From: Dromaius novaehollandiae | Taxonomy: Eukaryota; Chordata; Aves; Casuariiformes; Dromaiidae | Direction: 5' to 3' | Length of the DNA stretch: 64,000 nucleotides | Assembly: GCF_036370855.1 (NCBI RefSeq) | Contig: NC_088130.1 | Span: forward strand, 13,421,543 to 13,485,542 | In this document: in pieces, positions 42,940 through 54,899 of the stretch | Position numbering within the stretch: the first letter of the stretch is position 1 | How the letters are laid out: each line of letters opens with the position of its first letter | Notes under the pieces: model-generated | Database searches by the model: none | What the model saw: only the letters and a program-made list of their open reading frames with translations | Told to the model about the DNA's origin: nothing | Program-made: the position numbers and the translations under genes

Positions 42940-43140
42940 GCAGGGAAAAGGATGCAGGTCTGTGCCCCTGTGCCTGCCTCTGCACCGGCTCCTCGTTCCC
43001 CCTCGCTTTTAGCCTCCTGCCGTCGTGGTCACCTCCGGGCCGTGGGGCGCTGCAAGCGCGGCGTCCCTCCCCCCCCAGCCCCGGCGGCCTGCGCTGCAGG
43101 GCTGCCGTCGCGAGGAGCAGAGGCTTTCTTGGAGGAAAGC
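42940..43140. promoter_or_regulatory. CpG-rich patch in CEMIP2 intron 2
   Basis: A roughly 200-bp GC-rich island within AT-rich intron, with repeated CG steps (for example around 43018-43070 and 43080-43120). It could be an internal promoter, an enhancer or simply a GC-rich relic; no splice donor or frame supports an exon. Confidence 0.3.
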
Positions 43141-44204
43141 TCTGCTTGGCCTTTGTAGTGCTCGGCTGGAGCTGGCCCAGGGTAAACAGGATCCTCAGAA
43201 AACGTGGCTGCCAAGCCGTGATAAACCTCTGCTGAGCACAATATAACACTGATAATTTTTTCCCAGAGGCTTGGAAAACTCCAGACTTGGTGGCTAAGCA
43301 GGTAGAAAGCAACTATTTAACAGCATGTTGAGAACTGTTTCCTGCCTTTTCTCCTGCCAAATTTCATATTCTTGCTCCAACATGTGGAAGGTTCTAGATA
43401 TTTTTTTTTCTTTTTTTTCTTTTTGGCAGGGTTTTTTTTTTTTTTTATAACCACTTACAAAAATACCACTTTTTTTCCCCCCTAACCCTGTTAGAAGCAA
43501 CTACCAGCTGACCCATTTTTGTTAAAACTTACAGAAATACTCCGAAGCAGAGGCTTGACCTGGAAAATTTTCAGCTTGAGCGGTTTGGCCAGGCTCTAGC
43601 TGCCTAACATTTTCCGTTATGTGTTTCTGTTTTCATTTAATCTTAACCGTGGAGACAACGACTGTGGACTGTAAAATCTAATCGGTAATTTTGGAGGTAA
43701 TATATGGTGAAGCACTAAATATATGAAGTTTCCCTGCAGCCCGGTGGAATTACTAAGGAAGCACTTCAAAACGCTTTTGCTGAGCGCATCCGATTTGCTT
43801 GCCAAAAAGCTGATCCGCCTGCTTTAAAAGCACACTTGCGTTGGAGGAGCGCTTCGTTTTGGTTCTAGCAGCCATGTCGTCTTTGCTAAAACGCAATGTG
43901 CAATCGAGTCCAGGGGGTTTTTTTGTCATCGTCGTTTAGTTATGATATTCCTCATCTTTCTGACTCGACAGAAACACGTACAGTTACTAGATGAATCATA
44001 CAGTGTAGAAATCATCAAGCTGCTGACTCATGGACACATTTCCCTCCGCTGCCGGCCAGGAAATATGGCGTGTTTCTTCACAGAGCCTGTGCGTGGTGTC
44101 GGGGGGAGGGGGCTTAGTGGTCCTGCCTGAGTTGGGTCTTGAAGCTTGCAGATATCAGTGCTCCTGGCTTTTTGGCTTCCCACCATCTGTTGAATTTCTC
44201 TTCT

Positions 44205-44224
44205 CCCCCCCCCCCCCCCCCCCC
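44205..44224. repeat. C20 homopolymer in CEMIP2 intron 2
   Basis: Longest C run in the window, 20 bases without interruption. Confidence 0.95.
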
Positions 44225-44470
44225 TCTAATTTAGGCATAGGAATGCCTTCCTTCCTGTGAAAGTTTAGCCACTTTTTCTGTAGCCTTTTGGCTGCTCGAA
44301 CGCGCATTGCAGCACCCGTCACTGAAGCACTGTAAGCACAGAAGGTGATGGGAGTCTGTTAGAGGTGACTGACACTGCCTGACGCGTGTTCATCCTAATG
44401 CTCCCTTGACTGCCATAGTCCTGTTGGTGACAGCTTATTTCAAAAGACTGAATTTCACGTTGTATTGCAG

Positions 44471-44611
44471 AGAATTGTCCTGATCAGAATCCCCGTCTTA
44501 AAAACTGGAGCCCCGGACGAGATCCTGAAAAAAGAGTTTTTATCAAAAAGGGGGATTTGTTTCGTCTGGATTCAGATGCTACAGTACACTCTATAGTTAT
44601 ACAGGATGGAG
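44471..44611 (+). CDS. CEMIP2: CEMIP2 coding exon 2 (juxtamembrane stalk, start of G8 domain)
   Basis: A 141-bp exon encoding residues 109-156. It completes a split Glu codon and reads ENCPDQNPRLKNWSPG, then the start of the G8 domain with DATVHSIVIQDGG at its end. The acceptor is TTGCAG at 44470 and the donor GTATGT at 44612. Length and phase match the known gene structure and the downstream exon continues the frame. Confidence 0.96.
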
Positions 44612-45157
44612 GTATGTAACGGCAAGATAAACAAGAAGCTTCAATTGACTATATACTTTTTATTTTGTGATTGTATGCTAAGTGCATTGAAATTTTGTAT
44701 TGCAGCTTATTGACCAGATCTTCTGCTTTTACTTTTCTACCTGCTACCAAGCCAGAAGCATCAAACGTTAAAAGGATGGATGAATGCTCTCATGCCCTTT
44801 CAGTGGGGCAATCGTATGGTTTTCTCTAGGATATAGTAAACGAAGGCTTGTGTAGTAGCTTTCCAGGTACAGGGTCTGATTGTCTTCTGGTCTTAGAAGT
44901 GTGCTAGCAATCCTACCAAAACGGCAAACAAAAAAAAAAAAAGAGGAACGAACTCAACAAATTCTTAGAAAGATAAATCACAGTTAGTAGGAGTTACTTT
45001 CCCAAGTGTTCTTAAACATATTTAAAAGCTTACCTGCTCATTTCATGGGAGTGGAAACTAAATCTTTTCCAACTTTTCTGTTGCTCTTATTGGAGAGCTG
45101 GGTTCTTTGAGTCTACTTTGATATTACTTTGACTTACGAAAATATGTTTTCCTTTAG
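44612..45157 (+). other. CEMIP2 intron 3
   Basis: A 546-bp intron with an A-run at about 44930-44942; acceptor TTTCCTTTAG. Nothing else seen. Confidence 0.92.
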
Positions 45158-45719
45158 GGTTACTTGTTTTCGGTGATGATAAAGAAGGTTCTAAAAATAT
45201 TACTTTGAGAACTCGTTTTATCCTGATAAAGGATGGTGGAATGCTTCATGTTGGAGCAGAGAAATGCCGCTATAAATCCAAAGCAACTATCGTTTTGTAT
45301 GGGAAATCAAATGAAGATGCTGATGTGCCGGAATTTGGCAAAAAATTTATTGGTGTGGGCCCTGAAGGGACGCTGGAATTGCATGGGCACCAGAAGGTAT
45401 CATGGACTCTTCTGTCAAAGACTATAAGTTTCTCAGGGCTGGCCTATGGTCATTATACCTTTAAAAAGAATTTTTCTCGTGGACTAAATGTGAGAGTGAT
45501 CGATCAGGACACAGCAGAGGTTTTGGAAATATTAAGGTTTGATACTCATCAGTTTTCAGAAGAAAGCTTGAAGCTCCAGAACTTACTGAAAAAAGGAAGT
45601 CCTGGTCGCATTGTTGCTATTGCTGTGGGAGATTCAGCTGCTAAAAATCTACTGAAGGAAACTAGATTGACTATTCAAAATCTTCTGGGAAGTAAGTTTG
45701 TCACAGGATTGAGCTACAG
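45158..45719 (+). CDS. CEMIP2: CEMIP2 coding exon 3 (G8 domain, start of GG-type region)
   Basis: A 562-bp exon encoding residues 156-343. It opens LLVFGDDKEG and contains the G8-domain core (LHVGAEKCRYKSKATIVLYG), the conserved FGKKFIGV and GTLELHG blocks, SRGLNVRVIDQDTA, and RIVAIAVGDSAAKNLL, which starts the GG-type lectin-like segment. It ends with a split Arg codon (AG|G) at donor GTAAAT. G8 domains are named for eight conserved glycines and occur in several extracellular proteins, including the CEMIP/TMEM2 hyaluronidases; the segment is extracellular in a type II protein. No frame break. Confidence 0.97.
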
Positions 45720-46609
45720 GTAAATAACTTATTTTCATCTTTTGTGTTGAGTAAAGTTTAGATAGACCTTCTACCCTCTTTGGGGGATTTGTCAAACTTT
45801 GACAGTGGCTGTCTTGAAAATCTTATAAGGATTAATTATCAGTGTAGTATTTGGATAATGCAGAGACTGGTAGTTAACAGATATCTGTATGATAGGTTTT
45901 ATTACAATTACAGTCTTTTGCTGTTCTTTATGGAAATTAAATTTGGGTACAGTGAGGAGTTGCTTCCTTTCAAATACACAGACAGCAAATAGGTACTAGG
46001 CGAAGCTTTTAATGCATATGATTTGATATTTGGAAGTGCAAGGAATGACAAGCTAGAGAGGGACTACAGAGAAGGGGAGATGATCAGGTATATCAAACTA
46101 CTCTGTACATCCTATCCATGCCCGTGCACTGTTGAAACCAAAGTGCATTACCCCTTTGTTTGTATTTCAAGTGAAGTGGTCTATAAAAATATTTTATTAT
46201 TGAAATACATTTATAAGGTGTTTTTGTAGTTTTTGCCATTCCTTTCATTCAGACTGTTGGTGCTCAAATGGTGGGACAACTAATAAGATACAACAGTAGA
46301 GGTAAAACAAGCTATATAGGGACAGTGAGAGGTGTTAAAGCAGGAAACTTAAAACTACTGTGCCATTCATTTTGTTATTGTAAATGACTTTGCAGTGCAT
46401 GTTTTTACTGTGGCTTGCTGCTGTACAGGTTGACAATAAGTGTGAAAGGGACACCGAATCGCCTAAGTGTCCACCAGTTCTTCAGCTTCCGTAAAGATGG
46501 CTTTGTATAACCTCTTTTTGTTTTTCAGAAAATCAGTAGTTTAGTTTTTCTATTGTATTTTTACCCCCCATTATCCCCTAAAATCTGCATTACGGTTATT
46601 TTTTCCTTC

Positions 46610-46750
46610 CATGTTCTTAAAAATAGCTGTGTAAAGATCTGGCCCTTCCTCTGCTTTGACACAGCAGTGTCAGAATATCAATCGAGGTTACGTATTACAA
46701 CTTTCCCTTCAGAAACATGTTCTTAAAAATAGCTGTGTAAAGATCTGGCC
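46610..46750. repeat. 35-bp exact direct repeat with 106-bp period
   Basis: The 35 bases from CATGTTCTTAAAAATAGC to AGATCTGGCC occur identically at 46610-46644 and 46716-46750, separated by 71 different bases. It looks like a local partial duplication. Confidence 0.95.
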
Positions 46751-48116
46751 ACGTGGTCCTGCTTTCAAGCCTGCCTGTGAAGCAGTTTCGTTAGAGGCAC
46801 TGAGATCTACATGGCCCAGAATAAGTGCCTCTTCTGAGAGTCGAGAAAGACCATGCGAAAGTCTTTCGGTACCTGTGCAGCCAGCCTTGATCCGGATGAC
46901 GGGTTCTGATGTTCGTCTCTGCCTGTGACTGCCACAGCAATTAATCTAAAATGGGGAACTTCTTTAACCCACTGCCATGAAGTAGATATCTTTTATTTCT
47001 TTTTTCTCTCTTTTCTGCTGAACCAATTCCTGTCTATTTTCATTAGTATTAAGAGACTCTTTAAGCACATAAAATTGTGGTGTTCTGCTCTCTGCAGCAG
47101 AAGATGGACAAGCAACTCATTTCTCGATGGTCACCAAGGAAAAGCAGGGTCATTTTGTTAAACTTGTAAAGCTAGTGAAACAACATGGTAATAAATACTG
47201 CATTATGTCCTTCTCCACTTGTCTCTTCATCCAAAATAGGACGCGCTAAATTCTGTGATATTTATTTTAAATGTTGGTGTATGGAAGGTTCACCTTGTTT
47301 GCTGGTACTGTGGAAAAGCATGCCCAGTATATACTGTTCTCAAAAGTGTATTAAAACCAAACAATTTCATTTGGCCTTTTAAACCGAATCATTAAGAAGA
47401 ATACAAGAGGGCTGAAATAAAGGCAGCTAGATTGAAGGTGGTTTTAATATCTGCCTTTGAATCAATCATTAACAATGGACTAAGTCCAGCTGACTGACCC
47501 TGTTTTCCTTTGAGTCAAACCTTAATGATACATTTTTTTTCCAGCTTTTTAATGATGTCCTAGTCTGCTGCCTCTGCATGTAATTATGGCGTTATGGAGC
47601 AGTAAAAGACAACAAAACACTGTGATTTTTTCAACTTGGTGGCAGCTTTCTGTGCCACGCAGTTCATTTTCCATTTTCAAAACCTAGTGGGGCTGTAGGA
47701 AAGTGGAAACACATCAAGGACAGTTCCCGGCTCCCCGCAGGCACGTGGCCAAGATAACTGTCCAGCTGAGGGAAGGGCTAGCGGAGGGAAAAAAATGAAA
47801 CCCTTGGCCTCAGCCTTCAAAAACCTCCACGATCATGTGTCCAAAGGTTTTAAGAGTATACTTAGTGTCCTGAAAGATTCAAAAGATAGTGCCAGTCACA
47901 TACCCTGCTCCCCAGCAGCCGCAGCTGGGCCCATGCGTCCCTCCCCGCCTGATGCAAGGACGTCTCCTGGGGCTCCTGTGTGCAGGCGGCTTACGGGCAG
48001 TGGCTGACAGCACTGCTGCGGCAAGAAGTGTCAGCGATGCCTCATAGTCTGCCCCAGCTCCAGCAGACCTGTTTGTGAGCAGGAGCCAGAATTACTTCTA
48101 TCGCTTGTCCCTTGTG

Positions 48117-48166
48117 TTTTTTTTTTTTTCTTAAAAAAAAAAAAAAAAGGGGGGGGGGGAGGGGGG
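48117..48166. repeat. Compound homopolymer T13-C-TT-A16-G11-A-G6
   Basis: Consecutive T, A and G runs; the T and A runs can pair into a hairpin and the G runs follow directly. Confidence 0.9.
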
Positions 48167-48272
48167 TATCTTGTTGGACGGTGTGCCAAAAACATATCTG
48201 AAAGGCTTCTCTTCTAAATGAAGTGGTCTCATATTTGCCAGTTTATGTAAAACATCCAAGTGTTTTAAACTA

Positions 48273-48274
<2 letters not shown>

Positions 48275-48312
<38 letters not shown>
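48275..48312. repeat. T38 homopolymer in CEMIP2 intron 4
   Basis: Uninterrupted T run of 38 bases, 181 bp upstream of a coding exon. I see no retroposed body attached to it. Confidence 0.95.
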
Positions 48313-48314
<2 letters not shown>

Positions 48315-48493
48315 TATGTATGTCAGCTTTTTTCTCCTGCTCTTTAAAATGAGTTTGGGGAGAGTAGGCAGAGGAGTTATAAATACCTTCTGTGTTCCCT
48401 GTCTTGTCCTGTGTCTGTTTGTGAAGAGTTTGTTTAGGGAGATTATATTCAAATATTTACTTTGGGGGTTTTTTTTTCTTCCTTTTTTTTTAG

Positions 48494-48663
48494 GCAAGCC
48501 TGGGCTTTAGTTGGTGTCATAGGTGGTGGAAATTCTTCCTGTAATGAATCAGTGAGAAACTACGAAAATCACAGCACCGGTGGGAAAGCTCTCGCTCAGA
48601 AACAATTTTTCACGGCGGATGGTCAGAAGTTTGTTGTGAGAGCGTACAGCGAGTGGAACGATG
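48494..48663 (+). CDS. CEMIP2: CEMIP2 coding exon 4
   Basis: A 170-bp exon encoding residues 343-400. It reads QAWALVGVIGGGNSSCNESV, then RNYENHSTGGKALAQ and TADGQKFVVRAYSEWNDG, matching the vertebrate GG-type segment. NESV and NHST are N-glycosylation sequons in the extracellular part. Acceptor TTTTAG, donor GTAGGG at 48664; the Gly codon is split. Confidence 0.96.
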
Positions 48664-50124
48664 GTAGGGAACTGTCTGGTAAAACTCTGCAGGCCGGGGA
48701 AAAACAAGAAGCTGTGTATGCTTTTTTTTGCTAGAACTGTCAGTTGCAATTCTAATTTCTAATTTTCTGTGAGTTTTGCTTTTTGCCACACATGTGGCCT
48801 GGCTGTTGGATTAAGTACAAGGACAGTCTTCTTCCAGTACAGCCTGCTTTCGCAATCTAAATTTTGGTCTCAATCTAAATGTACAGTATATGTGAAGCAT
48901 TACATTAAGAGGCAGTTACCATCTTCATTTTTAGTATATTAGATAGGAATAAGGATTCTAATAAACCACTAAAATAGATCTTCTGTTTCTTTTAGCAATC
49001 TGTCAGTCATATATATTTTAAATTTAAGCTTCTGAGATATTGATGGTGATCCTAAAAGGAAAACTGTGCACAAGCCAAGAGAAAAGTTTTATCTGTGTTA
49101 CGAGTTTCTGTTCTTTATGATAGTGAACTTCAGTTCTCTCATCAGCATTAGGCAACCTCTTTCAAGGTTGATTTTTCTGGTATAAAGAGCCTGGAAGATC
49201 TACCACTCATTTGCTTTTATCCTTTAGTTGTTTTTCAAGAAGACCTTTGATGTGAGTTTTGTTGTTTATGGGCAGTCATCTTTTTCTGCTTCTGAAATTA
49301 CTGAACAATATTGGTTTTGCCTCAGAAGACTTTTTTAAGGTAGTCAAACTCTTGTTTTTAAAGTAGTTGAGCTATTTTTACTATGCTTTTTACTACCCTT
49401 ATATTGTTTGTTGTGGCCCTATGCAATCATATTGGCTCACGTTTAAAAAAAAAAAGAAAAGAAAAGAAAAAAAAGAAAACTCACCAAAATATATATATCT
49501 TTTACTTGCTGGTACTATCAAGGTAGGCTCCATTATAAAGGTAAGCCAGATCCTGGTTCAGTTCTTCCTTGTGCAGTGAATAAAATGTTAAGTGAAATTA
49601 GAATTGCTGAGCTTAGGCAAATCCATCAGAATGCAGTAGAATTGCATGTGTGTGTGATTTAGCCTGCCAAACCATTTTTAGTTGTGTGTAAAATGAAAGT
49701 CTCCTTACTTTGGCTTGCCAAGTCCTTGCTTACATCTGCAAAGTTTTAAAATGCAAAAACATATCACTTTAAACAAGCAGAGCTAGTTGGATCTACAAAT
49801 TGTTGCTGTCTGATGTATCATTTTTTGGATAGATTTTACTGATACTTACTGATTTTTCTTTTACTGATACAGTTTTTACTGTCACTGTTAATTCCACCTC
49901 TTCCCTTCTTTTTATTTGAGATCCACCAAATAAGCAGACTCTAATGGTATTTCACACTGTCACATTTCAGAGCAGAGCTGTACTTTAGAGGATTTTGAAA
50001 TGTGTGAAGTCTCACAAATTTCTTATTAGACAGAGCTTAACCATCTTCTTGAAGATGGTTTCATGTACAGGTAAATATAATCTCTTACTGTATTTACTCT
50101 CCTCTTTTTTCCCATTTTTATTAG
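48664..50124 (+). other. CEMIP2 intron 5
   Basis: A 1.46-kb intron with an A-rich stretch at about 49445-49480; acceptor CATTTTTATTAG. Nothing else recognised. Confidence 0.92.
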
Positions 50125-50313
50125 GTGTTCCAATTTCAGGCTTCCGGGTGGAAGCTGTGGGTGGAGTGATACTGAATCTTCTGGATGATGTCAGTAGCTG
50201 GGAGCCTGGAGACCGGATCATAGTTGCGAGCACAGATTATTCAATGTATCAGACGGAGGAATTCACTCTCCTTCCCTGCCCAGAGTGTAGCAAACACCAG
50301 GTCAAAGTCAAAG
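50125..50313 (+). CDS. CEMIP2: CEMIP2 coding exon 5
   Basis: A 189-bp exon encoding residues 400-463. It reads VPISGFRVEAVGGVILNLLD and DVSSWEPGDRIIVASTDYS, then MYQTEEFTLLPCPEC and ends KVKVK-type sequence (HQVKVK). The SSWEPGD..VASTDY block is a hallmark of this family. Donor GTATGG at 50314 splits a Glu codon. Confidence 0.97.
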
Positions 50314-52701
50314 GTATGGGAATGGTCAGCGTTTCCTGAATCTTGTGCGAGATGTGTATTAGCAGGAATGGACCCCAAACAGGTCCTCTCAGCAGGAGCA
50401 GTAACTGCCTGTTAATGTCTCTGTCTTGTTGCCGTATACAGGAATGTATACTTTCCCTTACTATAAAATTGCTCTGTATAATGTCAGATCTGCCTCTGAC
50501 CTGTAATGCTCACCATACTAACCTTTCTTTTGCCTTTCTTCCCAGGCTTAGTGAATGCTTTAGTTTTCATCCATGAATGAATTATGGTTGTGTTCTCTTC
50601 TTGGCTGCTTTCTGTCATTTCACTAATCTTTATATGTGCTTGGATTGTTGTTTTGGTCATTACTACTTCCTTTGCCTGTAGTGCCCTTACCATCTTCCAA
50701 AACTTGTCATTATATTTTTTCCATTTTTATAAAAAGGGGGAAAAAAATAGAAAACGTCAGTCTTTGAACCTGTTTTCTCTCTTCCTCAGTTTTTGCATCT
50801 GCGCCACCCTCCCAGTAAAATGGTTATGAAAATAGCTGGCTGTTCTAAGCCTGCGCCCGCACAGGATGTCCCAGGCTAGCTGCAATCTGTTTTCTCTTTG
50901 GGCGTGATGTGCACAAAATGATCGTACATGTTATTGCCCATTTCCCTTTTTGCTCTGACTCATGCCGTTTGACTTCACGGCAGCCTCCCCTGGGATCGAC
51001 TCCTTGGCTCTGCAGATGTGTGTCTCCCTCCTGCCACCCTGCTCCCCGTCCATGCCAACCCAGCGGCCTCCTCCCAGGAAGCTCTGTCGGCCTCAGAGCT
51101 TGGGCCTCCTGCGTCGCTCTCTTCTGGTGGTCTGCAGGGTTATCTGCAGCTGAGCAGGCTACTTCTGCATCAGCTGCGATGCTCCTCTCCTCGTGGAGAT
51201 CTGGGTTTGTCCCATTCACCTCTGTAATGTGCGACTTCCTCTTCTTCAAACAACTCTTATCTTCTGCTTCTCGGTTCCCAGAGCTTTGCTGTGTACACCC
51301 TCAAACTTTCCTCTTCCCCTGTGTCTTCTGGGACTGCCCATTTATATGTCCGCTTTGCAGCGTTGTTTGCATCCTACAGCATTCATTAGCTCTGATAAGA
51401 TATGTTCTACTGCACTGTGAAGTCCTAGGCAGGAAAAAATCTTATATAAATATACCTTATTAGACATCAGAGAATACCAGCATGCGTGAAACCACAGAAC
51501 TGACTTAGTGCCGGCGTGCAGGAAACATCCTCAGTTTTGTTCTTAACTTTCTCACCTCATATGTGTTATTGAACTTGATATTTTAAGGTGCAAGCTTGCA
51601 GCATGAAGTTTGAGAAGACTTTCTGTCACCACTGAATAGAAAATATGCAAACTCTGTTTCATCTTGGAAACTGTGTACCATGAGAAAGCAGCTGCTTAAG
51701 AATCTGTATACAATTTTTTTGCAAGATTTACAATATGACATAAAATACAAAATTTTGTGTTTTGTGAAAATAAATGCTACCAGAACTGTGTCTAGATTGT
51801 TAAAAGATGTTAAAGGAGATGAATTGGACCATCGTGTTTATTTCCCTCCCCCATACGATATTATTAAGTCTCCTTTTTCATAGTAAGGGAAGCAGTTTTA
51901 AAAAAAACAAGAACCAAAAAACAATATCTTTATTCTACAAAAAATGAATTTTCTGTGGAATGGCAAATTTGACATAACGAAGAACTCACTATCTTTTGAA
52001 ATGATTTTTTTCAAATTTTTTTTTGCTCTTTTGGCCCTTTTGTAATTGGAAAACAAAAATGAAGAAAGGTATTGTTTTATAGGAGGCCTAGTTGCTGTCT
52101 CCTCACTTGATATGTGCGTGCTATTCAAATATGGAAAGAACAATAAGGAAGACTTCAAGAAGAGGAGTATAGTCCCATTTTACAGCTTTGTTTTCCCATC
52201 TAATTCTTAGCAAGATACAGAAATTTAGGGTAACTAGCTTTTGAAAAGGCTTCCGTGTTTTGTTTTGTTTTTGTTTTTGTTTTTTTTCCCATCCTGAACA
52301 GCTACAGCATTTGTTTTGGGAGTTGTTTTAGGAATGACAAAAATGGAGAGGTCTTGGTCCTTTTAGTAAAATGAAAAATATATATACAGCGCCTTGTTTT
52401 GGAATGAAACATGCAGTAGCGTATTTGATCCCTCACACTAAGGTGCTCAAGTATCACTGAATCAACCATGTCTGGAAAAGGGGAGTTTGCTTGTTTTTTA
52501 CTTGCTTAATGTTTATCAACTGCCAGTTACAGCATTCGTGTGTCTTAGCATAAGAAAAGCTGAGAGCTTTTGAAAGCTTGTTGAGGTGTCAGAATGAGAG
52601 TTTTGGTGCTAAAAATAGTTTTCCTATATACAATAACTATTTTTGTTTTTAATCAATGACAACTTTCTCACTTTTTTTAATTCAAAATTGTTTTTGGACA
52701 G
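50314..52701 (+). other. CEMIP2 intron 6
   Basis: A 2.4-kb intron. It includes a moderately GC-rich stretch at about 50830-51240 that is open on both strands (frames of 184 and 134 codons), but these frames have no domain and lie fully inside the intron. Acceptor TTTTTGGACAG. Confidence 0.88.
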
Positions 52702-52871
52702 AAAATCCTCAGTTTCCTCATATGGGAGAAGTTATTGATGGAGTGGACATGAGAGCAGAAGTTGGAGTCCTTACAAGGAACATCTTAATCAAGGGAGAGA
52801 CAGAAAATATGTGCTATCGTGAAAAGGAGTGTCAGTTTTTCAGTTATGATGCATTTGGTGGACATATCAAG
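52702..52871 (+). CDS. CEMIP2: CEMIP2 coding exon 6
   Basis: A 170-bp exon encoding residues 463-519. It reads ENPQFPHMGEVIDGVDMRAE, then VGVLTRNILIKGE and CQFFSYDAFGGHIK, and ends in phase 0 at donor GTATGA (52872). VDMRAEVG.LTRN is strongly conserved in CEMIP and CEMIP2, at the transition to the beta-helix repeats. Confidence 0.97.
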
Positions 52872-54899
52872 GTATGAAGAACACTTTAAAGTAGCTTTCT
52901 GTAACCTAAAGGCATACCGAGGACAAAAGGATTAATGTTAAACTTGGAGGGATTTGAAAATTTAGAGAACATTAATTCACATAGCTGCTTTGCCTAGAAG
53001 ACTCTCTTCTCAGCTTTCCCAAAGTTAGATATAACTCACCAAGACTTAGACTGCAGAATTGGGGCAAGAGGGTGCTTTAAATGTTGTAGAAACATACTTT
53101 ATATATTGCAACTTTGTGTGGCAGTGTTTAAAACTTACAAGCGACTTCCCTACATGTTCAGCATGTAACATTATAGAATAAAATTTGATTTCCCTTTTCT
53201 CCATCTTCTTTCCCTTTCTTCCTTCCCCAAATCATGAGCATCGAATCCCAGAAGTCTGCCTCGATGCCTCAAGAAGTCAGGCAGGGAAATGAAAGAAACT
53301 AGATATGTGGGGTTTTTTTTGTTGTTTTTTTGTTTGTTTTTTGTGGGTTTTTTTTTTTGTACTAAGTACTAAGATTATTGTGCAGAAGTATATCAGCTCT
53401 TCATTCACAGTGGAGAAGTTTGAGACCTTGTATTTTAAATGCAAATTTATTTGTGCTTGTTATGTGTTGGTCACAGTTTAAATCACCCTTTTTGAAACAT
53501 TGGGATGCAGATTTTAGATTTAGAGGTGGACATAATGCTGGGAAAGCCCATTCCCTTTTGTGGCCGCTTTTGTTTTGTGGAAGCAAAGCAGAGTGGGCTG
53601 TAAGTATGCTTTGTGTTTGAGATAATGTAATGAAAGCAGATAATGACAAACTGTGAATCTTGCAAAGCGTGACCTTGCCACAATAGGGTGAGTACAGCAG
53701 GCCTGTCAGATGGCGAGAAGATGGAACAGAAAACAAACATTTTGAGTCATCAAAGTTGTTAAATTGTTCCCAGGAGCCTATTCAAAATTGTTGGGTGTCT
53801 GTTGCTGAACCTAGACTTTAGCACTAAAGGCATTTTTCAGTTTTTCTTAGTCTTATGTGCTCAAGCAGAGAGAGCTAGGCATTAGCAAACATTCATGGCC
53901 TCAGGGGTTTTAATCAGCCTGGGATTTCTACTGGTCATGGGGGCATAAAGGAGGTTTAGTGGCAATGAGTAATGAGGCATTAGTTTGTGGCTTTACTGCT
54001 GCTTTAGTGTTCTTAAATGTTAAGAGTCAGATCTCAAAGGAATGTCTGGATTTGACCATCCATCTACATTTTAAGCACACAAACCTTAGCTATGCGATGA
54101 AAAACTCCAAATGGTCCTCCACTATATCAGCAACATCCCTTGAGGACTCAGCTGTTTGTATGAAAATGATTGTTTGTTAAATATCTAGTGCAGGTGAGTT
54201 AATAACAAAAAAAATTTTTTTTTTCCAATTTAGCTCCTTTGGATTTGCTGCCTGAGCATCACTGTTGCATTCGTTTTCTGTTTTCATATTAGGTTAGATG
54301 GAATGAAAAAGCATATTTGTGCTTTCCCCCATTATTGTACAACCCCATTACCTCAATGTCTCTACAGCTTAATATTTTTGCTTTCTAGTAGTAGCTTTAT
54401 TATGCATAATTCTGAAGGTAATTTCATATTTTTCTTAACAAAGAAGTTGCTCTTTGAGGTCAAATTCCAACATCCATTCGAAGCAACATAAATGCAAGTT
54501 GTCACTGAAAAGGAGGCAGTGGTAATGCAGAGGCTGGTGGAAGGCCTCTTCATATCATCTCTTTCAATGATGACCCACACTTATATTGATTTAAAATGTG
54601 TGTGAAATTGCAGCTTTAGAACATGGGGTTCTTTTCTGGAGTTGTGTGGTGATCCCCATGTAGGAAGCTGGGCAATTCTCTGGTTTCTGTGAGGCAATTT
54701 TGATGGAGAATTCTTATTTCTCTCTCAATTCGGTGCTAAAAGATGTCTTTCGTGAGCTCTTAATTTAAAAGAGCATCTGAATCAGCAGTAATGGTATTAC
54801 TCCAGAATGAGAGCTGTTTGTTAATTCTGGCATTTCCAGTTTCTCAGTTCAAGCATCAACACTTGGCATTCCCACCTATATAAGGTGGGTGGAAAATCA
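52872..54899 (+). other. CEMIP2 intron 7, 5' part
   Basis: AT-rich intronic DNA with T/G runs at about 53311-53360. No exon or repeat recognised up to the CR1 fragment. Confidence 0.8.

Larger units (their letters stand above)
40940..44470 (+). other. CEMIP2 intron 2
   Basis: About 3.5 kb with donor GTAAGT and acceptor TATTGCAG. It contains a GC- and CpG-rich patch at about 42940-43140 and a C20 run at 44205-44224. No extra exon is recognised. Confidence 0.85.
45720..48493 (+). other. CEMIP2 intron 4
   Basis: A 2.8-kb intron ending in a pyrimidine-rich acceptor (TTTTTTTTAG at 48493). It contains an exact 35-bp direct repeat (46610-46644 and 46716-46750), a compound homopolymer block at 48117-48166 and T38 at 48275-48312. 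Confidence 0.9.

Noticed and set aside
48275-48312. T38 as the tail of an antisense retrocopy
   Set aside because: Adjacent sequence shows no recognisable body, and I see no flanking duplication.
50845-51463. Frames of 184 codons (plus) and 134 codons (minus) in CEMIP2 intron 6
   Set aside because: They overlap on opposite strands, have no domain and lie wholly within an intron whose flanking exons join in phase.
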